Shown: piece by piece, positions 25,126-37,200 of the stretch
Layout of the letters: each line of letters opens with the position of its first letter
Numbering within the stretch: position 1 is the stretch's first letter
NCBI RefSeq assembly: GCF_014905175.1
Contig: NC_057790.1
Coordinates: 23,214,469-23,278,468, forward strand
Length of the DNA: 64,000 nt
Direction: 5' to 3'
Source of the DNA: Aphidius gifuensis
Lineage: Eukaryota; Arthropoda; Insecta; Hymenoptera; Braconidae
Notes under the pieces: generated by a model
What the model saw: the letters and a program-made list of their open reading frames with translations, nothing else
Databases searched by the model: none
Told to the model about the DNA's origin: nothing
Translations under genes and position numbers: made by a program

Positions 25126-26531
25126 ATGAATTCAACAAGTCAGAATGATATTGAACAATTGGAAGGATCAGTTAAAAATGTTATTGAACAAAAATCATTA
25201 AAATGGATATTTGTTGGTGGTAAAGGTGGTGTTGGAAAAACAACATGCAGGTAAATTATTTATTATTAAATAGATGAATTATAATTGACTAATTTTTTAA
25301 TAATTTTTTGTGTTAAAATAGCTGTTCATTAGCAATTCAATTATCAAAAGTACGTGAAAATGTATTAATAATATCAACAGATCCAGCTCACAATATATCT
25401 GATGCATTTGATCAAAAATTTAGTAAAGTACCATCAAAAGTAAAAGGTTTTGATAATTTATTTGCTATGGAAATTGATCCAAGTGTTGGAATAACTGAAT
25501 TACCTGAAGAATATTTTGATAATGAACAAGGTAATTATGACAACATAATAAATTATGAAAAAAATTTATTTCCAAAGATTATAATTACCAATATACTTAT
25601 CTGTTGATATATTTTTTTTTTTTGTTATTTAGGTGGAGCTTTAGGTGGTGAAGCTGTTAGACTAAGTCGAAGTTTTATGCAAGAAATTGTTGGTGCTTTT
25701 CCAGGTATTGATGAGGCAATGAGTTATGCTGAAGTTATGAAGTAAGTAAAAATAAATCTATTATTAAATAAATAATAAATTGATTAATGATATATTTATT
25801 TTTTTTAATTTTAGACTTGTTAAAAGTATGAATTTTTCAGTTGTTGTATTTGATACAGCACCAACTGGTCATACACTTCGACTTTTATCATTTCCTCAAG
25901 TTATTGAAAAAGGTCTTAGTAAAATAATGCGTTTAAAAACAAAAATAAGTCCATTTATAGCACAGGTAATAATTTAAATAAATTTAATTTATTTTTTAAA
26001 TATTTTAATTGTTTATTATTTGGCATTTAATTATAGATAAGTTCTTTACTTGGAATGGCAGAATTTAATGTTGATTCATTCTCAACAAAAATGGAAGAAA
26101 TGTTGGCTGTTATACGACAAGTTAATGAACAATTTCGAAATCCTGATCAAACAACATTTGTCTGTGTTTGTATAGCTGAATTTTTATCATTATATGAAAC
26201 TGAAAGACTTGTACAAGAATTAACTAAATGTGGAATTGATACGCACAATATTATTGTCAATCAATTGTTATTTGTAAAAGATAGTGATGGTTCTTGTAAA
26301 TTATGTCAAGCTAGAAATAAAGTTCAGGATAAATATTTGGATCAGGTAATATTATAAATAATTTTTATTTATTATTTTATATATATTTTTATAAATTTTA
26401 TTCTTTTATAGATCATGGACTTGTATGAAGATTTTCACGTTACAAAACTTCCACTTCTTGAACGTGAAGTTCGTGGTGTCGAACAAGTACATCAATTTTC
26501 CGAAAATCTTGTTACTCCATATAAACCGTAA
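25126..26531 (+). CDS. ASNA1: ATPase GET3/ASNA1, tail-anchored protein targeting factor
   Basis: A complete 340-residue GET3 (family about 340-350). Exons: 25126-25250, 25322-25530, 25633-25741, 25815-25965, 26037-26345, 26412-26531. Family knowledge: this cytosolic homodimeric ATPase takes tail-anchored proteins from the pre-targeting complex to the ER receptor (WRB/CAML). The deviant Walker A is GKGGVGKTT (about residues 31-39, split by intron 1). Switch I is DPAHNISDAF and switch II DTAPTGHTLRLL. The Met-rich/hydrophobic client-binding part includes ISPFIAQISSLLGMAE. The zinc-binding CxxC that clamps the dimer is CKLC near residue 284. All catalytic and metal residues are present. The start ATG gives the usual short acidic N-terminus. 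Confidence 0.96.
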
Positions 26532-27070
26532 CTCAAATTTTCCAATTAACAATAATTAAGATTTTTAATAAATAATTAAAAAATAAATCTTTTTTTTAGA
26601 AATTAAAAATAATAGCATTTCTTTTTTTTTTTTTTTCTTTTGTAAAAAATAAATTATATATTTGAAAAATAATATCTTAAACTTTATATAAATTAAGAAT
26701 CAAAATAAAGTTCAAAAAAAAAAAACTAAAAATTAGATAAAAAGTTTATTCTTATAAAGATTAATTCAAACTCAATTTCCCCTCTATTTTACACACCCTC
26801 AAATGGTTTAAATTAATGGTCACCATAGGGGAGATGATAAAATAATAAATAAATAGAAAAAAAATATATCTCAACATACGCAGGCGCATTTACAGTTCAA
26901 TATGATTGTAAAAATGGTGGTCCATTGAAATAGTGTCTAGTTAAAATGTTTTCTAATTTATAAACTACGAAAAAAAAAAAAAAAGAAAAAACATGAATAT
27001 AAAATTTAAAAATATATCTTTTATGTAAAAAATGATTAAATAAATTTGATGCTAATAAAATATATTAATA
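26532..27070. other. Spacer between GET3 and FKRP
   Basis: About 540 bp of AT-rich DNA with poly-A runs and several AATAAA-like words after GET3. A less AT-rich patch at 26,820-26,945 probably includes the FKRP promoter. No coding region is seen. Confidence 0.4.
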
Positions 27071-28692
27071 ATGCGAATTAAATTGGTGCGAATAATATTG
27101 ATAATAGGATTAATATTAAATATAATAGCTTGGCATAAATTATGGTGGATATTTATGTCACAAAATTCAAAACAATCAATAATTGAAACAACAAAAACAA
27201 CTGAATTAACACAAAAATTACCACGTGGTTTAGCAAAATTAATAACAATTGTTATACGACAATTTGAAACATATGAAAATGATGTTACATCAACAGTTGA
27301 ATCATTTATAAATGCATTTCCATTAATAACAATAATTATTGTTTGCGATGAATTGCCATATCCACCACTTGATATTAACACAAGTAATGATACATATAAA
27401 AATGTTAAATTATTAAATATACAAATGGATTTTAATAAATCATTGGATCAACGTAATCCATTGAATTACATTAAAACTAAATATATATTATTTATACCTG
27501 ATGCCACAAAAATATCTTCAAAGCAAGTTTTACAGGTAAATTAATTTTAAGCATTAAACTTGATTTTATAATTTATTGAATTATTAAATTTTATTAACAG
27601 GAAGCTATGTCAAAAATTGAACAATTTTCAATTGTCACAATACCAATTGGAAAAAAAAATCAATTAGATTGTTTAAATTTTGATCTTAGGATTAAAGAAT
27701 GGAGCTTAAAAATGACAAAAATATCTGGTGGTACAAATTGTGATTCAGTTGTTGGAAAACATGCTACTTTAATATCAAGTGAAATATTAAAAAAATTAAC
27801 AAATCCATTTATGTTACCATTTACTGATGCACTTTATCTTCAAACAAAAAATGCTGGTTTAAAGGTATACAAAAATATTCTATTAAATATTTAATTAATA
27901 ATTTATTGATGGTTTTTTTTTATTGTTTAGATTCATTTGATGAAAAACCATAGATTAAATGATGGTAAACCAATATATCGTAATCAACAATACCAGCTTA
28001 AAAATAAAAAAATGTATCAACAACGTGAAAGACAAATGTATGTAAATTTTGGTATAAAAAAAGTAACAAGATCAAGTGGTACAATTGATTGGTATGGATG
28101 TTCAAGAGAAACAGAAAAATGTTTTAATTCAATTGTTAATAATATGCCATCTTATTATTATGAAAAACGTTTAACACCACCATGTTGTCTTGATGGTTTA
28201 CGTAAAGTTGCAAATCATGTATTTGATAATTTAGATAATACAGGTATACGTTATTGGCTTGAGGGTAGTTCATTACTTGGTGCAATAAATAATGGTGATA
28301 TATTACCATGGGATTATAAAATTGAAATTGGTGTTAATCGTGATGATCTTCATAGATCACCTTGGATTGTTAAAGCACGTAATAAACCAGTATCTGATGA
28401 TCAAGGTTTTATATGGCAAAAAGCTACAGAAGGTGAATTTTTTAAAATTCAATATTCTAAAATTAATAAATTACATGTTTGTTTGTTACCATTTTATGTT
28501 AAAAATGGTACAATGACAAGAGATTCATGGTTTTTAAAAAATCGTAATTTTCCAGAACATTATTTACATCCAATGTCTAGTATTGAATTTGCTGGTAGAC
28601 AAATACCAAGTCCAAATAATGTTAGAAATTTTTTAGAAATTAAATATTACAAGGGTATTGTTGAAAATCCCGAAATTCTTTGGAAAATTTAA
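27071..28692 (+). CDS. FKRP: Fukutin-related protein with altered metal-binding motif
   Basis: A 496-residue protein in three exons (27071-27535, 27601-27864, 27931-28692); human FKRP has 495. Family knowledge: FKRP is a Golgi type II membrane ribitol-5-phosphate transferase acting on dystroglycan glycans. A signal anchor is visible at about residues 7-24. The zinc-finger loop is conserved (WYGCSRETEKCF, then TPPCC), as are RYWLEGSSLLGA, ATEGEFFKIQYS, FPEHYLHP and the tail PNNVRNFLEIKYYKGIVENP. However, the usual PWDYDVD motif with its metal-binding Asp residues reads PWDYKIE, and the later LHVDLWPFY reads LHVCLLPFY. Overall fold conservation with loss of these acids suggests reduced or lost transferase activity (inference), or a changed substrate. 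Assignment as FKRP is secure; activity is doubtful. Confidence 0.9.
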
Positions 28693-29319
28693 TATATTTT
28701 TATTTGAAATATATTTAACAAAAAAGAAAAATTTAATTATGTCAATTGTGCCAAATGATTATTTATAATTTAACATTAAAACAATTTTAAATTATTATTT
28801 CTATAAAAATATTTCAAATTAAAAAAACCAATGAACCAATGAAAAGCAGCACAAAAATATTTAATTAATTGTTTAAAATTATTGACATTGTTGATTGTTT
28901 TTTAATGTTGATTATTTTACTTGTGTTTATACAAAATGAAAAAATATTTAAGTAATTATTTAAAATATAATTGTAAAACTGTGCCAATATTATGAAGTAT
29001 GTTTTTTTTTTTTTAGATTTAGTATATGTGATTGATAAATTTGTATTTACATTTAATTAAATTTGCTGCAATATTAACAACTTATAATGTCATCATGTTG
29101 ATTATTTAATAATTTATAAAAATGTAGCTCCAAATAATACGAAAAAAAAATGCTTCGAGGTGGATTTGAAGTTAAAATTAAAAAGAAAAAAATTTAATTA
29201 CAAATTAAATAATAAATTACTTGAAATATAGTTAATGTTTTTTCTTTTTAATTCAAATTTATTATTTTTTCTTCTATTTATTTTTCAAAAACAATTGTTG
29301 TTATTTTGTAAAATAATTT
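28693..29319. other. Convergent spacer FKRP / DNAI1
   Basis: About 630 bp between two stop codons on opposite strands. It is almost entirely A/T and presumably holds both 3' UTRs. Nothing else is recognisable. Confidence 0.5.
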
Positions 29320-32300
29320 TTAACTTGATGATGACACTTTGACATCTGGTGGTGGAACTAAAACAGCTGGTTCTCTAACAAAACTTAATAATTTTTCTAA
29401 TTTCATTGATTCCAATTCTGCATGCGACATTTGCATTTGTTTTTTTGTTGGTTTAACTTTGACTCGTAAATTTGGTGATAATTTTAAAGTATTAATTGTT
29501 CCTCTGTCAAATAAATAAATTATATAAAATTAATATATACATAATTAAATGATTAGATGAAAAATAAATTATCATAAATTACTTGTCATCACCAACGATG
29601 ATAAAAGGTAGTTCTCGATTAAATGCTAATCTTGTTAATTTACAACGTTTTTTACTGACAATTGGTTGACTACAAATTGGTCTATATTTATTAACATTTA
29701 AATCAAACACAGTAACTCTACCATCATCAGAAACACAAGCAAATACCGTTGAGCTATATGGTGCCCATTGTACATCACCAATTGGTACACCAAGATCAAA
29801 CATATACAAAGGTTCTCTGTAAACCCAAAAACAATCAAATTAAACAATTCAAATTGAAAACAATAGTGTACAAATAAAATAAAACTTACAATCTATTGTC
29901 TTCCCAAATTTTAATTCTCCAATCACCAGAACAACTTGCAAATATACTTGAATTAAAATTATTAAATACAATTCTATAAACAGGCATATGATGTGCCTCA
30001 TCATATGTCATCATGTAGACACTACTAAATGCTGTGTTACATTTATAAATAGTACCTTCTTCAGTACCAACAAGAAATAATTCTGGATCTGTTGGATGAA
30101 ATGCAATGCATGTACCACATCCTTGAAAAATAAACAAATTCGATTTATATAAAACTGATGAAAATATTTATAAAAATTTAAATACCCTTGAGAGTTATGA
30201 GTGTTCCATCAGGTCCTGGAATTGGTGGACGATCAAGATACAATGTCATAATTGTCGTATGACCCAATTCATTTTGATTTAATGTCCAGTGATTTATTTT
30301 ACCATCAATACTAACACTGTAAAATGTTAAATTTCCTTCATCTGTATCAGGTGCCCATCTTACCTAATTAATAAATTAAATTTATATTATTATTTTACTA
30401 ATATAATATATATAAATTTAATCTTTATTACCTCCCAGACAATTCCTCGATGTTTTTGAGATACATCATCACTTTTATATTGTGGTGATGTTGGTGGTAA
30501 CATTATATTATAAACAGCAACTGTTCCATCTTTTAAACCTTTTATAAAAATTAATTAACATAAATTCATTCTTCTAAATAATATTTTATTTACCTATAAC
30601 AAGAAGATGAGGATGTTGTTTACTAAAATCCAGTGACATTACTGGTGATTCAGTCATGCAAATCCATTCTGGATATGATGGATTTTTTAAACTAAATAAA
30701 CAAACTGATCCAGTTGTTATTGAACTATTAAATGACACTAAAAAAAAACCAGTATTATTTTTATTATTGTATATTTTTTGTGAAGAATAATAATTATAAT
30801 TTTTCAATTAACTTGTTCCAAAAGCAACAGCAAATAAATCATAATATCTGGCATTGAAACAAAGATCAGTAACATCATGTTTTTTTGTTTTATCATATTG
30901 AAATTTCCATAGTGGTAATAATGATCCTTCACCATCTTTAAATTCATCACTTGGATCATTCCAGTAACGATAATCTTGAGCAATTTCATCAAATATATTT
31001 TGATTAACCATACGTTCAAGTGTTTTAGCAGCTTGTAACATTCTTTGTGTCACTGCAATTGCATCAGCTTGTGCTTTTTTTTTAAAATTATCATCTTTTT
31101 TAGTTTGTACTGCTGGTAATTTACGTTCTTTTTCACGTTCAATTTGTTGTTTTGCATAATCATCCTTGAATAAATTTATTAAAGTCATTTATTATGTATA
31201 AATAATTGAAGAAAAATAATTTTTACTTGATAGTCATCGAATATTGTCCATTGAAAAACATGAGAGTTAAATGATGCTGTTGGTGGAGGAACTGTCTGTG
31301 TGCTCATGTCCTTGAATGAAAAAAATATTACAAATTAAATATAAGAGATTTAGAAATTTATTCTAACATGATGAGCAAAGTTTTTTTTTTACCCACTCTT
31401 ATTGGATTGTTGTATGTCAAAGTTGCTCGTTCACAAAAATTAAATTGATTTGGTACTTTTTTTGGTTTTTTTAATCCCATATCCTCTTCTTCAGCTTCAA
31501 CTTCTGGTTCACCAGTTCCATCAGCTTGTTTTTCATCTCCTCCATCTTCTACATAATTAAAAAAAAATCATATATTAAAAATTGAAAATTGTAAGTCAAT
31601 TAAAATGATAATAAATTTACCAGCTTCTTCAACATCTTCCTCTTCATCCTCTTCAGTCACAGGTATATCTTCAACTTGTACTGGTTTTTCAATTGGCTCT
31701 TCAGCAGCTGTTTATTATCAATTAGTTTAATATAATTAATTTCTTAAACAAATCCAATCATTAATATTATTACCTAAACAATGACCAGCCATTTGTTTTT
31801 TAGCCTCTTCTGAATCACGATGCAATAAAGTACCAGGTACACTCAAAATATTAACAATATTTTTTGGTTTTGGTAATTTAACAAATTCCATTTTTTTCCA
31901 TGACCATTCAACAAGAGAATCTGGTACTCTCGTATCATTCATTGTCAATACTCTTGCATACTCTTCTTGTAATTCCTAAAAACAAATTGAAAAAAATCAC
32001 AAAATTAAATTGCAAAAATAATATAACAATTTCATTATATAAATTTAAAAAAATACCACTAACTGCTTCAGTTAATTGAAGTTGATCTTCTGGTTTTAAA
32101 AAAATTTTACCACGTAACCAATCCATATCACCACCACCACCAAGATCAACTCTTGATGCACGACTTTTTGTGATACTCAGTTGCTAATATAATAAAATAC
32201 CAATTATTAATTATAATTTCCCTAATTGTTATCATTTTTTTTTACTAAAAATAGCTACAAATAAATCAACAACTTACATCTCTACTTGTTTCTGAAATCT

Positions 32301-32400
32301 TTGATGATTTTTTACCTGATCCAGGCATGGCTGTCATTTTTTTAGTAAAACTCTTCAACGATGTCGTTCTAGTTTTTGCCAATTGTGATTCATCACCCAT
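29320..32400 (-). CDS. DNAI1: Dynein axonemal intermediate chain 1
   Basis: A 732-residue WD-repeat intermediate chain of the outer dynein arm in motile cilia, sperm tails and chordotonal cilia. Thirteen exons: 32400-32278, 32183-32064, 31975-31774, 31707-31621, 31548-31397, 31310-31227, 31164-30813, 30737-30594, 30538-30432, 30363-30186, 30121-29890, 29816-29583, 29503-29320; phases agree. Two donors are weak (GTTAGT after exon 2, GTTAAT after exon 7). Family marks: WLRGKIFLKPEDQLQLTEAE near the N-terminus, FCERATLTYNNPIRD followed by STQTVPPP, a Glu-rich linker, and SVCLFSLKNPSYPEW opening the propeller. WD-type repeats follow: HPHLLVIGLKDGTVAVYNI, CGTCIAFHPTDPELFLVGTE, SSIFASCSGDWRIKIWEDN and PFIIVGDDKGTINTL. 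The C-terminal tail ends in a Ser run. An X-box-like site lies 56 bp upstream of the ATG. Confidence 0.94.
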
Positions 32401-32455
32401 TATTATTATTATTTTAAGCCAATTATTGCTTTTAAAATAATTTTTTTGATTACAC

Positions 32456-32470
32456 GTTACCCAGGGTGAT
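32456..32470 (-). promoter_or_regulatory. Possible X-box-like RFX site upstream of DNAI1
   Basis: GTTACC CAG GGTGAT reads as two RFX half-sites (RYYNYY and RRNRRY) with a 3-bp gap. It ends 56 bp upstream of the DNAI1 start codon, nearly the same distance as the perfect X-box before TMEM67. It is a looser match than that one, so the call rests partly on position and gene class. Confidence 0.45.
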
Positions 32471-33198
32471 AACAGTCTCTTTTTCTATCAAAAAAATACG
32501 GTTAAAAAAAATTTTTTTTTCAAATATTTTTGAAGAAATAATTAGATGAAAAGTATCATGATAAATTATGATGATAAAATATTATTTATCAAATCAATCA
32601 ATTATTAAATAGCACAGTTCAATTTTATAAATATATATATCAAAAAAATAAAACAATTTTTTTATGATATTCTTGTTACCTTGGATACATCCATAAAATT
32701 TTAAATAAAAATTTATCATTATTTATTGATAAATATAATTTAAATTTTTGATGAATCATTATTGATAATTAAAGCTATTTTTAGTATATTATACTGATAG
32801 CTTATTTAATTTTCAATTTGGCTGATAAGACTTATGTTTTTATGATGTTACTTTTTTTTTTTGTTTCGAAAAAGAAATCAATAAGTTGTATAATGTAGAA
32901 TGTTGACTGCAGAGTGCGTTCACCAGTTTGTCAGTAACTCAGATAAGTGTCGTAATAAAATAATTATATTTAATACATTGTTTATCTGTATTAAATTATA
33001 ATTAAAAAAAACAAAAATACTAAAAATATGTTAATTAAATTTATCACTTGTGGCTATATTAAAATAAGTCAAGGATTTTTTATATTTAAATGTTATTTGT
33101 GATGACTCCAATCCAACAAGTAGTCCAGATGTTAAATATTATTTTATTTTTATTTATAATTTGATAAATAGCTTGATAATAATTTTGGCTATTCAACA

Positions 33199-33230
33199 AA
33201 ATAAATAAATAAATAAATAAATAAATAAAC
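33199..33230. repeat. (AAAT)n microsatellite
   Basis: About seven tandem copies of a four-base AAAT-type unit in the spacer upstream of the CaaX gene. Simple-sequence DNA, no function implied. Confidence 0.85.
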
Positions 33231-33364
33231 AATAAAGGTATGTAATAAAAAAAAAATAACATTTTAAATTTTGTAAACAATTTATAATAAAAATCGTTAG
33301 TATAATAATTAATAATGTTAATTGATGTGGTCTTTTTTTTTTAGGAAATAAACATTTATAAATT

Positions 33365-34205
33365 ATGGAAGATAGTGGTATAGACAGTGATCCAAAACCT
33401 GTCAATAATAATGAAGATGAAAGACTATTTCAGGTATAAAAAAAAATAAATTTATTTAATAAAGCCTCAAGCTAATTAACCAGTGCACATTAATTTTTTT
33501 TAAATTTAATTTAGACAAGTGATAGCAGTAGTAGCAGCAGTGGCAATCAAATTCAATCGGTTCAAAGAAGTACAACGAAGCAACTTCATAAAAAGCTTGG
33601 TTAATATTTTATCTAATATTTAAATGATAATTTTAATATAATTATTATTTATTTGTTAATTTAATTTAACAGAGGCACGTATTGAACAGGCCAAACGTAT
33701 TCAACGTAATTCAGAATATATAAAACTTCCAAGTAATGAAAAAAATATTGTACCAAGTAGTTCGGCTGGATTGATATCAATTCAAAGATTACCAATACCA
33801 CATAAAAATAATGAACATTTTCCACTCGTTGAGTATTGGCAGAGTGATACTGAAAGGTAAATGGAAAGCTAAAAAAATTAAATCTAAAAGAAAGATTAAT
33901 TAGTATGGAAGAATCAATTTTTCAAAAAACTTTACAAATAAATTTAACAGTATTTTTTCAATTTTATTTTAATTGGTTTGTTATTTTCAAGTGGAGATGA
34001 AACAACATTGTTTCCAATTTCACGAAGTAAGGACAATGGAAAACACAAACAAGATTTAACTGATACTTTTAGTATTGAAGAAATGGAAATGAGTGAAGAT
34101 GGAAGTGAGGATTCATTACATTTAGGTCCAAAAAAATTTACTGATCCACAAACAAGGACGTACAAACCAAATGGATGTTTTAATTGTAATTGTCAAATTC
34201 TTTAA
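33365..34205 (+). CDS. Unrecognised 183-residue protein with C-terminal CaaX box
   Basis: Four exons (33365-33433, 33515-33599, 33673-33856, 33992-34205) give 183 residues with consistent phases. I do not recognise the family. It starts MEDSGIDSDPKP and has a Ser run (TSDSSSSSSSG), then a basic segment KKLEARIEQAKRIQR that may form a short helix. Next are a conserved-looking stretch PLVEYWQSDTESGDETTLFP and an acidic segment FSIEEMEMSEDGSED. The last residues are GCFNCNCQIL. CQIL is a CaaX box with Leu last, which favours geranylgeranylation, and the two extra cysteines just before it could be palmitoylated, as in some Ras/Rho tails. No signal peptide or membrane helix is visible. A 5' UTR exon end is visible at 33,345-33,364. 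Likely a membrane-tethered regulatory protein; its partners are unknown. Confidence 0.78.
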
Positions 34206-37200
34206 AATATATATTTATAAAAACTTGTAGATTAAATTTTTTTTTCTTTTTTTTAAAACAAGAAAACAAACAAATAAAATAATTTTTATTTAGTTGCCAT
34301 AATGTCTTCCAAAAAAAAAAAGCGCAAAAAATCAATTTTTTTTTTTTACAAGAAAAAGCTTTAGTTTCATTTACCGAATAAAAGCAAAATAATCTTAATG
34401 AAAATATAATTTTTATAATTGTTATTTTAAGTTTATTAAATGCAAATTAATTTGTTGTTTTTTTTTTAATATAATTAAGTCAGAGTGTTATAATTTCAAC
34501 AATCGTGCGCATAATTACTATGCATCCTCACGTGTATCTCTGCATTAAATTGATAATTACCCAACGATATGATAATATTAAATTATTAATAATTATATGT
34601 ATGTGTGTTAACAATAAAATATTTTATGTAAAAAAATATATTATAATAAATAAATAAACAAATAATCTATTTATTGAAAAATGAATTTCATTTTATACAT
34701 TTTATATATTTTTTTCTTGTTTTTGATATTTAATTAAAGCACAGACACAAATTACTCAATTATTAGCAATCACGAAACGTCAACAAGTGACTAATGACTG
34801 TGTGGTTAAATTAGCAGCACTGTTAATTAAAAAAAAAATAAATAAAAAAGTCATTTTTAAAATTACATTTATTCATCGATTGTGGTGTATTTCAAGTGAT
34901 AGATATAACTATTAAGTCAGCCCATCAAATACAATTAAAAAAAAAATAAAAATAATCTTAAAGTAATAACAATTATAATGAATAATTATTATTATAAAAA
35001 ATTATAATAACAACAGATATAATTGTTATGAAAATCGTAATTGAATTTATTAAAATTTTAATGATAAAAAAAGCTGAAGAAAAAAATTTATATGTATAAT
35101 GATTTAGATTATTTATTTTAATTTTTTTTTCTTATGATTTTCAAGTATTTAGAAAAATCGAAATATACCTGACCTAAATTCTCAACTATATCATCTCTCT
35201 TTGGTTCTCTTGCCCCTTGACAAAAGTGTTGAAAAATACTACAAGAAAAAAAAAAATACATAAGGTTGGCGCTACCAGTTGGCCCCCGAGAAAGGGATGA
35301 AAATTTTGTTGAGGGATGAACAGTGTTCTGGAAAATGCTGATGGGGATGAGGGTTGATTTTGGCAAATGACAAGGCGGGGGCGTGTAATCGGCGACTGTG
35401 CCGTAGCATTCGAAGCCAGTATCAGGCCGGCTGCCCGCGGCCCAACGTCGCTTCAATATTAATTATTAAATTTAATTATTAAAAAAATAATTATTATTTA
35501 AAATGTGATTATCAATTTATATACCTATAATTAGAAAATCAAATCTCACTAGTCAATCGAAAAATACAACATTAAAAAAAAAAAATTAAATAAATACCAA
35601 AAATTTAAAAATACAAAAAAAAAATCAACATGAATATTAATTGATAAAATAAATTATTAGAGAATAATCAAATAACTATGTCAATATAATCAAAATTATA
35701 GAAATAATTTATTCTTTAATTTTTAAATTAAAAAAATAATTTAAAAAAAAAATTGAGAAAATCCTTGGGAAAGTCAAAAGGCGTTTGGATCGATGAAACT
35801 GGAAAGGGTGAAGGATATTTCTGGTACCACGCGTTCACCCTTCCATTCAGTCTTTTGCAATCTCATCAGTCTTGGCTAATTGTCACCCCAAATACATTCC
35901 ACTAATAGAAAATCTACTTCAGTCAACAAAGTGACAAATAAACACTGAAAAATAAATTAATTATAATACGAAAATTCATCTATAAAAATTAATAATTAAG
36001 TGGAAAAAATATAAAGATAAAAATCTTATAATTTTAAAATGATGAAAAATTAAAAAAGTTTAAGCTTGCGCAAGTGTCAAATAATATTTGTCAATTTCTT
36101 TTTATTTTTTTTTCATCTAAAATTTATAAAACGAAAAAAAATAAAAAATGTATTTTGATATACAAGTGAGTTAACTGATAAAAATAAAAATTGTAATGAA
36201 TAGTGTCATCATTGAAATTAAAAAAAAAAAAAAGAAAATTTAATAAAGTGTTTTTCCGGTAGAAAAAAATAATAACTAAATATAAAAATTTATTTTCATG
36301 ATGGATTGTACAAGAATATTGAAATTTCAATTTAAAAAAAAATTAGTGGATGATAAAAATTGTGTCAAGTGTTATTCACGTGTTAATTTTTGACAATGAT
36401 ATTTTAATTTTGACTAGTTATTATTTAATTAAAAGAAAACAATTATAATCAAACAAAAATTAAATCAAACTTTTATTATTTTAAATAATCATAATTGAAA
36501 AAAAAAATAAAAATAATGATTACCGTTTTTAATGTACTAGTGATTAAATCACACAATAAAATGTGTGATAATGTTATTAAAAATAAAATGATGAATAAAA
36601 GTGTTGAATTATTGGGACTCGTGACAACGTGGTATTTAATAAAAGTACAAAGACTCACGTTATTATTATCAACGTCAATTGGGCCACAATTTGCGCGGGC
36701 CCACGAAAATCATCACTCAAAATACCAGTCAAATAATCAATTGATTGTTTCATCAAGTGAATTAAAATAACAATTATTATTTTAAATAAATAATTAAAAA
36801 AAAAAACTAATAATTAATATAAAATAATTGAAATGAAAGATGAAGTATATTTTATTGTTATTTTTAAATTTATTAAAAAATGAAGATTCAAAATTTATTT
36901 GTGTCTTTTTTCATGATTTATAATTTTTATGAAACTATTTGTGTTTTGGACCTTGATAAAATGTCAAAGATACATATTTTTTGACACTATTAGTTTACTT
37001 TCATATTTTACAAAGACAAAAAATCAAAAAATTAAATATTATTTTTAAATTATTTATTTTTTTTATTTTTATTTATTTAATTATTTTGTGTTTAGTTTTT
37101 TTTAAAAAAATTTCAAGTGATTAGTTAGTGCCTTGGATATCTCCAAGAGAATTTAATGAAAAAAAATTGTATTTATTTTAAATTCTGAATGTTTTAAAAA

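Larger units (their letters stand above)
32401..33364. other. Divergent spacer DNAI1 / CaaX protein gene
   Basis: About 960 bp holding both promoters. An X-box-like site is at 32,456-32,470. A less AT-rich patch at 32,900-32,950 may be the first, non-coding exon of the plus-strand gene, whose second exon begins after the acceptor at 33,343-33,344. A four-base microsatellite (AAAT unit) lies at about 33,199-33,230. Confidence 0.45.

Noticed and set aside
33199..33230. CRISPR-like repetition
   Set aside because: It is a short (AAAT)n microsatellite with no spacers, in a eukaryotic genome.
35118..35456. 112-codon minus-strand frame over the GC island
   Set aside because: No recognisable motif and the distal part is translated poly-A/T; kept only as a GC-island finding.
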